This document shows positions 60,660 to 64,000 of a stretch of DNA of 64,000 bases, one piece after another. Source of the DNA: Gongronella butleri (taxonomy: Eukaryota; Mucoromycota; Mucoromycetes; Mucorales; Cunninghamellaceae); assembly GCA_025201375.1 (NCBI GenBank), contig JAIWZP010000023.1, positions 248,001 to 312,000 on the forward strand, given 5' to 3'. Made by a program: the position numbers and the translations under genes. Position 1 is the stretch's first letter, and every line of letters starts with the position of its first letter. The notes beneath the pieces were generated by a model that ran no database searches, was not told the origin of the DNA, and saw only the letters and a list, made by a program, of their open reading frames with translations.

Positions 60660-60887
60660 GGCACTTTATTTGGATAATGTAAGTGAAAAAGGGGAAAAAG
60701 GGTGGTGCTGTATGCAAACGAAAAGAAAAAAGGGTAAAAAGAAAAGAAGAAGAGAGGAAAAAAAATGACATCGAATATGAGGCAAAAAGATGGGAGATCA
60801 CTTCATCATTTCCAAATTTGGTTGCCAGCATCAGATGGCGTCGGAGTATGGATGACAGCTTTGGCGCACACCAGATAATCGAGCCAA

Positions 60888-63165
60888 TCATTGTGTCGTC
60901 TTTCGCTTGCGCTGCTTGGATTCAAAGTCATGCCAATCGTCTTTGAGATCGAGTACGCTGTTCGAAAAAAAAAATCGCGGTGAGATGGCCCATTCATGCA
61001 GGAAAAAAAAAAAAAGAAAAAGAAAAAGAAAAAGGTCCATTCGCATACTTTCCAGGCTGCTCCGGCAGCGGGTCCTCGGTGAAATAGTCAAAGGTGAGCG
61101 CCTGTTGGGCGCTCGGTCTGTGTTGTGGGTCCATGGAGAGCAATGCCTCGGCAAGCGCCAATGCGCCAGGCGAGAGCACGCTGTTTCAAAAAAAAAAAAA
61201 AAAAAAAAAAGAAATCAAGAAATAAGACGCGTCAGTCGCAAGAACACGCTTGTTTGAAACCCATTGGAGTCCATTGAAGCCCATTGGAGCCCATTGGAGG
61301 CCATTGGAGGCCATTAGAAGCCTTTGAGAGAAGAAGATGGATCTTACCTAAGGTATGTGTCGCGAAATTGGCTTGCGATCGGCTCCTTTGGCTTGAGCAG
61401 CTCGTACCAGGGAAGATCGACCATGGCGGGCCATGCTTCTCTTGTGGGTGTGCCCATGATTTTGTAGATGGCGTGCAATTGTGCGATTTCGTCTGCGGCG
61501 TTGAAGATGGGTTTGCCTGTAAAGAGTTCCATCATGATGCAACCGACGCCCCAGATGTCGACGGCTGTGTCGTAACGTGTTGCGCCGAGGAGCAGCTCTG
61601 GCGGGCGATACCACAGGGTGATGACGCGGTTGGTATAATCGCCCTTTTGCTGAAAGACACGCGCGAGGCCAAAATCGGCGATCTTGAGCTGGCCCTGGTG
61701 ATTGAGCAGCAAATTCGACCCCTTCATGTCGCGGTGCAATATCCCCTTGCCGTGCAGATAGGCCAGCCCCTGCAAGATCTGCTGCGTCAGCGATTTGATG
61801 TGCGCAGGCGCAAACTTGAATTGCGGATGGCTCAGAATCCCTGACAGGTCGTGATCCATGTACTCGAGCACCATGTACACTGACCCCTGGCTCACGAGAA
61901 TCTCCTCCAACCGCACAATGTGGTCGTGCCGCAGCCGCTGCAGCAGCTTGATCTCACGCATAGCCGTAATGGGGAACTTTTAAAAAAAATTGCATAAGCT
62001 CATTTTCACGCGTCTTTTTGCCCCAATTCTCTTTTTTAACTTACACCCTCCTTGTCGGAACGCATGCGTATCCGCTTCAATGCCAATAATTTGCCTGTTT
62101 TGCAATTACGCGCCTTGTATACTTTGCTGTAAACAGGGGGGGGGGAAAACAAGCGTGAGCACTCTTTTTTTTTTTTCCTCCAATTCACTTCCAATTGCCA
62201 ATTGCATACCCATAAGTCCCTTCGCCGACCTGGCCAATCTTTTCAAAGAGGATGCCAGGTTCTTGAAAAGTGGGATACGGGTACCCCAGCTCCTCAAAGA
62301 GCGGGTACACCTCGTCATCCATAGGCGGGGGTGGTGGTGGAGGTGGGGCATCGTCGTCTGTGGCTGGCGGGGGTGGAAGATCGAATTGGGCCTGCTGTTG
62401 TTGTTGTTGCTGCTGCTGACCATTGTAATACTGGGCATAAAAGGCGGGGTCTGTTTGTTGCTGATGCTGTTGCTGCTGTTGTTGATGCTGCTGCTGCTGG
62501 GCATAATAGTAAGAATAGTCCCAATTGGTGCCTTCTTGCTGGTAGTAAGCGTGCCATCCATTGGGATCCGCATAATTTGTCGTGGGCTGAGGTGGTGGTG
62601 GCGGAGGCGGTGCTGCTGCCGCGGCAGGTGGAGGACCGGAAGGAGGTGGAGGTGGCGGGGGCTGCTGCTGCTGCTGATCATTCGTTTTTTGTTGGTTTGC
62701 CGGTGCAGGGGACGCGGCGGAGGAAGTTGAGGCGCGTTTTCGCTTTTCTGGCCGGGTTGAGGAGGATTTTTGCATTTTTCGTGACGAAGACGAGGAATTG
62801 GACGACGGCTTGTCGCGTCTTGAGGTCTCTGTGCGTTCTCTGCTGTGGTGGCGGCTGCTGCGGTGCGACGAGTGGCGTGAAGAGCGGTGCTTGTCGCTAC
62901 TGGAGCGATGGGACGACGATCGGTCGCTGTCGCTACGATGCCGCCGCTCACGATGGTCGTCGTCGTCGTCACGGTCGTCGTCGCGTCGCTTCCGTCGATA
63001 GTCGTCGTCCCCGTCGTCGTATGCACGGTGTCGCCGCCGGCTGTCGTCTTCCTCCTTGCGCCGTTTGCTGCCACCGCTGCTATTTCCAGACGTACTGCTG
63101 CGCTTGTCGCTCGAACGGCTATCCCGCTTCGACCGCTCAGAATCTTTCTTGCTGCTAGAGTTCAT
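60888..63165 (-). CDS. CTK1/CDK12-type RNA polymerase II CTD kinase, 5 exons, 622 aa
   Basis: A cyclin-dependent kinase of the group that phosphorylates Ser2 of the RNA polymerase II CTD during elongation. Exons in reading order: 63165-62210, 62126-62045, 61976-61348, 61180-61049, 60957-60888; phases join. Residues 1-300 are low complexity: Arg/Ser/Asp-rich, then Gln- and Pro-rich tracts, like the RS-rich N-terminus of CDK12. The kinase domain starts IGQVGEGTYGKVYKARN. Its cyclin-binding helix reads PITAMRE, closest to the PITAIRE of CDK12/13. The catalytic loop HRDMKGSNLLL (usually HRDIK), DFGLAR, and the activation segment NRVITLWYRPPELLLG are intact. The tail FESKQRKRKTTQ is basic. Intron 3 carries a 10-base tandem repeat (61261-61320). 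Confidence 0.92.
61261..61320. repeat. Six tandem 10-base units in a CTK1 intron
   Basis: Units related to CCATTGGAGG repeat exactly every 10 bases six times inside the intron between 61181 and 61347. The last units are the most uniform. Confidence 0.9.
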
Positions 63166-63795
63166 AATGTAACAACGGTCCCACACCTAGAGCGTCTCGT
63201 TCTCGTCGTCGTGGAGACTACCCGGCAAAAAAAAAAAAAAGAAAGAAAAAAGAGAAAGAGGTATTCTGCCAATTCGATCAGCACAATTGTTTTTGCCTCG
63301 CCCCCACGCCCCCCATGTCCACCCCGACGGCTTACCACCAAGCTCGCAAAAGAGGAAGAAAAAAAAAGGGAGGACAGGCGCGCTTTGCAAAGAAAAAGCG
63401 AGAAAAAAAAAAGCAGGAAAGGAAATGGGAAAAATGGCTTGCCATGAAGGTCCGCTGCCTTTATTTTTTCGTCGAGCGCCGCTCGATCTATCGTGACGGT
63501 CCAATGGCTTGCCTCCAAGGCAACAATATACCCAGCTCATCGACATTGACGCGTCACGAGCAGGCCAGATTAAAAAAAAAAAAAAGAAAAAGAAAAAACA
63601 GGCATCTTTATTATTTATAGGGAAATTAGAGAATGAGAAAAAAACTATACTACAAATTTGGGCATGAAATCACAAGCAAAAAAAAAAAAAAAAAAAGTGC
63701 CAGCTTGTCGCATTATGCCCAAGGTGTGCTCAACGTGAAACAAGAAAGAAAAATGGCAAGTGGAACACCTTTTTGAGCGGCCAATGGTGCGCCGC
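63166..63795. other. Spacer upstream of the CTK1-type kinase
   Basis: Contains alternating A-rich runs and short minus-strand frames (for example ATG at 63546-63544, beginning MSWVYCCLGGKPLDRH) but no gene I can assemble. It includes the 5' leader of the kinase and the 3' region of the Gly/His-rich gene. Confidence 0.4.
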
Positions 63796-63945
63796 TTACC
63801 AATAGCCACCACCGCCGTGATGTCCGCCGCCATGATGTCCGCCGCCATGATGTCCGTGGCCATGATGGCCGTGATGACCTCCGTGGTGACCTCCGTGATG
63901 ACCGCCATAGCCGCCTGGAGGGAATGGTGGCGGAGGATAGTAACC
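63796..63945 (-). CDS. Gly/His-rich protein, last exon only (partial)
   Basis: An acceptor TTGTAG at 63951-63946 opens a 50-codon exon that starts GYYPPPPFPPGGYGG and continues as repeats of HHGG and HHGGG, ending GGGYW before the stop. It follows the intron at the right edge; earlier exons lie beyond the window. Gly-Tyr-Pro plus Gly-His repeats occur in several small fungal proteins of unclear role. No function is assigned. Confidence 0.6.
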   Translation of the reverse strand, partial: GYYPPPPFPPGGYGGHHGGHHGGHHGHHGHGHHGGGHHGGGHHGGGGYW

Positions 63946-64000
63946 CTACAAGCAAATCAAATTGCGCAGCGTGAGTTTAGGTCGATTTCTAGCTCGATCT

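Noticed and set aside
62331..63158. A 275-codon plus-strand frame
   Set aside because: Antisense of the low-complexity N-terminus of the CTK1-type kinase.
63190..63549. Possible small minus-strand gene with a start MSWVYCC and an end SLHDDENETL
   Set aside because: No consistent set of introns joins the pieces in frame; one option would need a GC donor and a very short exon.

Overview
The window is a gene-dense stretch of a fungal nuclear genome. It is most likely from an early-diverging, zygomycete-grade lineage such as Mucoromycota; this placement is an inference from gene content and style, not a database match. Its genes are fungal or opisthokont housekeeping genes broken by many short introns (about 45-300 bases). 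The introns and 5' leaders carry long T runs. A CDK2-interacting-protein (CINP) homolog, a glutamate-cysteine ligase modifier subunit and a minor-spliceosome (U12, AT-AC) intron are all unusual for yeasts and most Dikarya.

Left to right: a G-protein alpha subunit (455-2482, +); CINP (2919-3795, -); a UNC-45/Cro1/She4 myosin chaperone (6388-8767, +); a USP10/Ubp3-like deubiquitinase (9713-11895, +); cytochrome c oxidase subunit IV (12341-13102, -); a 4.3 kb repeat-rich gap; VPS11 with the AT-AC intron (17434-21267, +); a Byr4/Bfa1-like mitotic-exit GAP subunit (21511-23698, +); a MARCH5-like RING-CH ligase (25212-27078, -) divergent from RPB7 (27696-28652, +); isocitrate lyase (32408-34385, +); the GCL modifier subunit (37228-38313, -); INO80 (40692-46096, +); ARV1 (47458-48637, +); a SET-domain methyltransferase with a His/Asp-rich insert (48743-50824, -); a BAR-PH-ArfGAP-ankyrin protein (51100-54100, -); a decayed F-box gene (about 56427-57274, -); mitochondrial aconitase (57803-60659, -); a CTK1/CDK12-type kinase (60888-63165, -); and the last exon of a Gly/His-rich protein at the right edge.

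The genes are unrelated housekeeping functions with no cluster logic: signalling, vesicle tethering and Arf regulation, transcription and chromatin, and central carbon metabolism. Aconitase and isocitrate lyase act in consecutive glyoxylate-cycle steps but lie about 23 kb apart. The long gaps are not empty. At least three dispersed repeat families can be recognised by comparing the gaps with each other. R1 has four long copies plus a fragment, and two of its copies share a decayed protein-like segment. R2 has two copies, each with a different large palindrome in or beside it. R3 is a nest of diverged units in both orientations. I found no convincing tRNA, rRNA, CRISPR array or intact transposase. 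Exon boundaries were placed by reading GT-AG sites, frame continuity and family similarity; they were not confirmed by transcripts.
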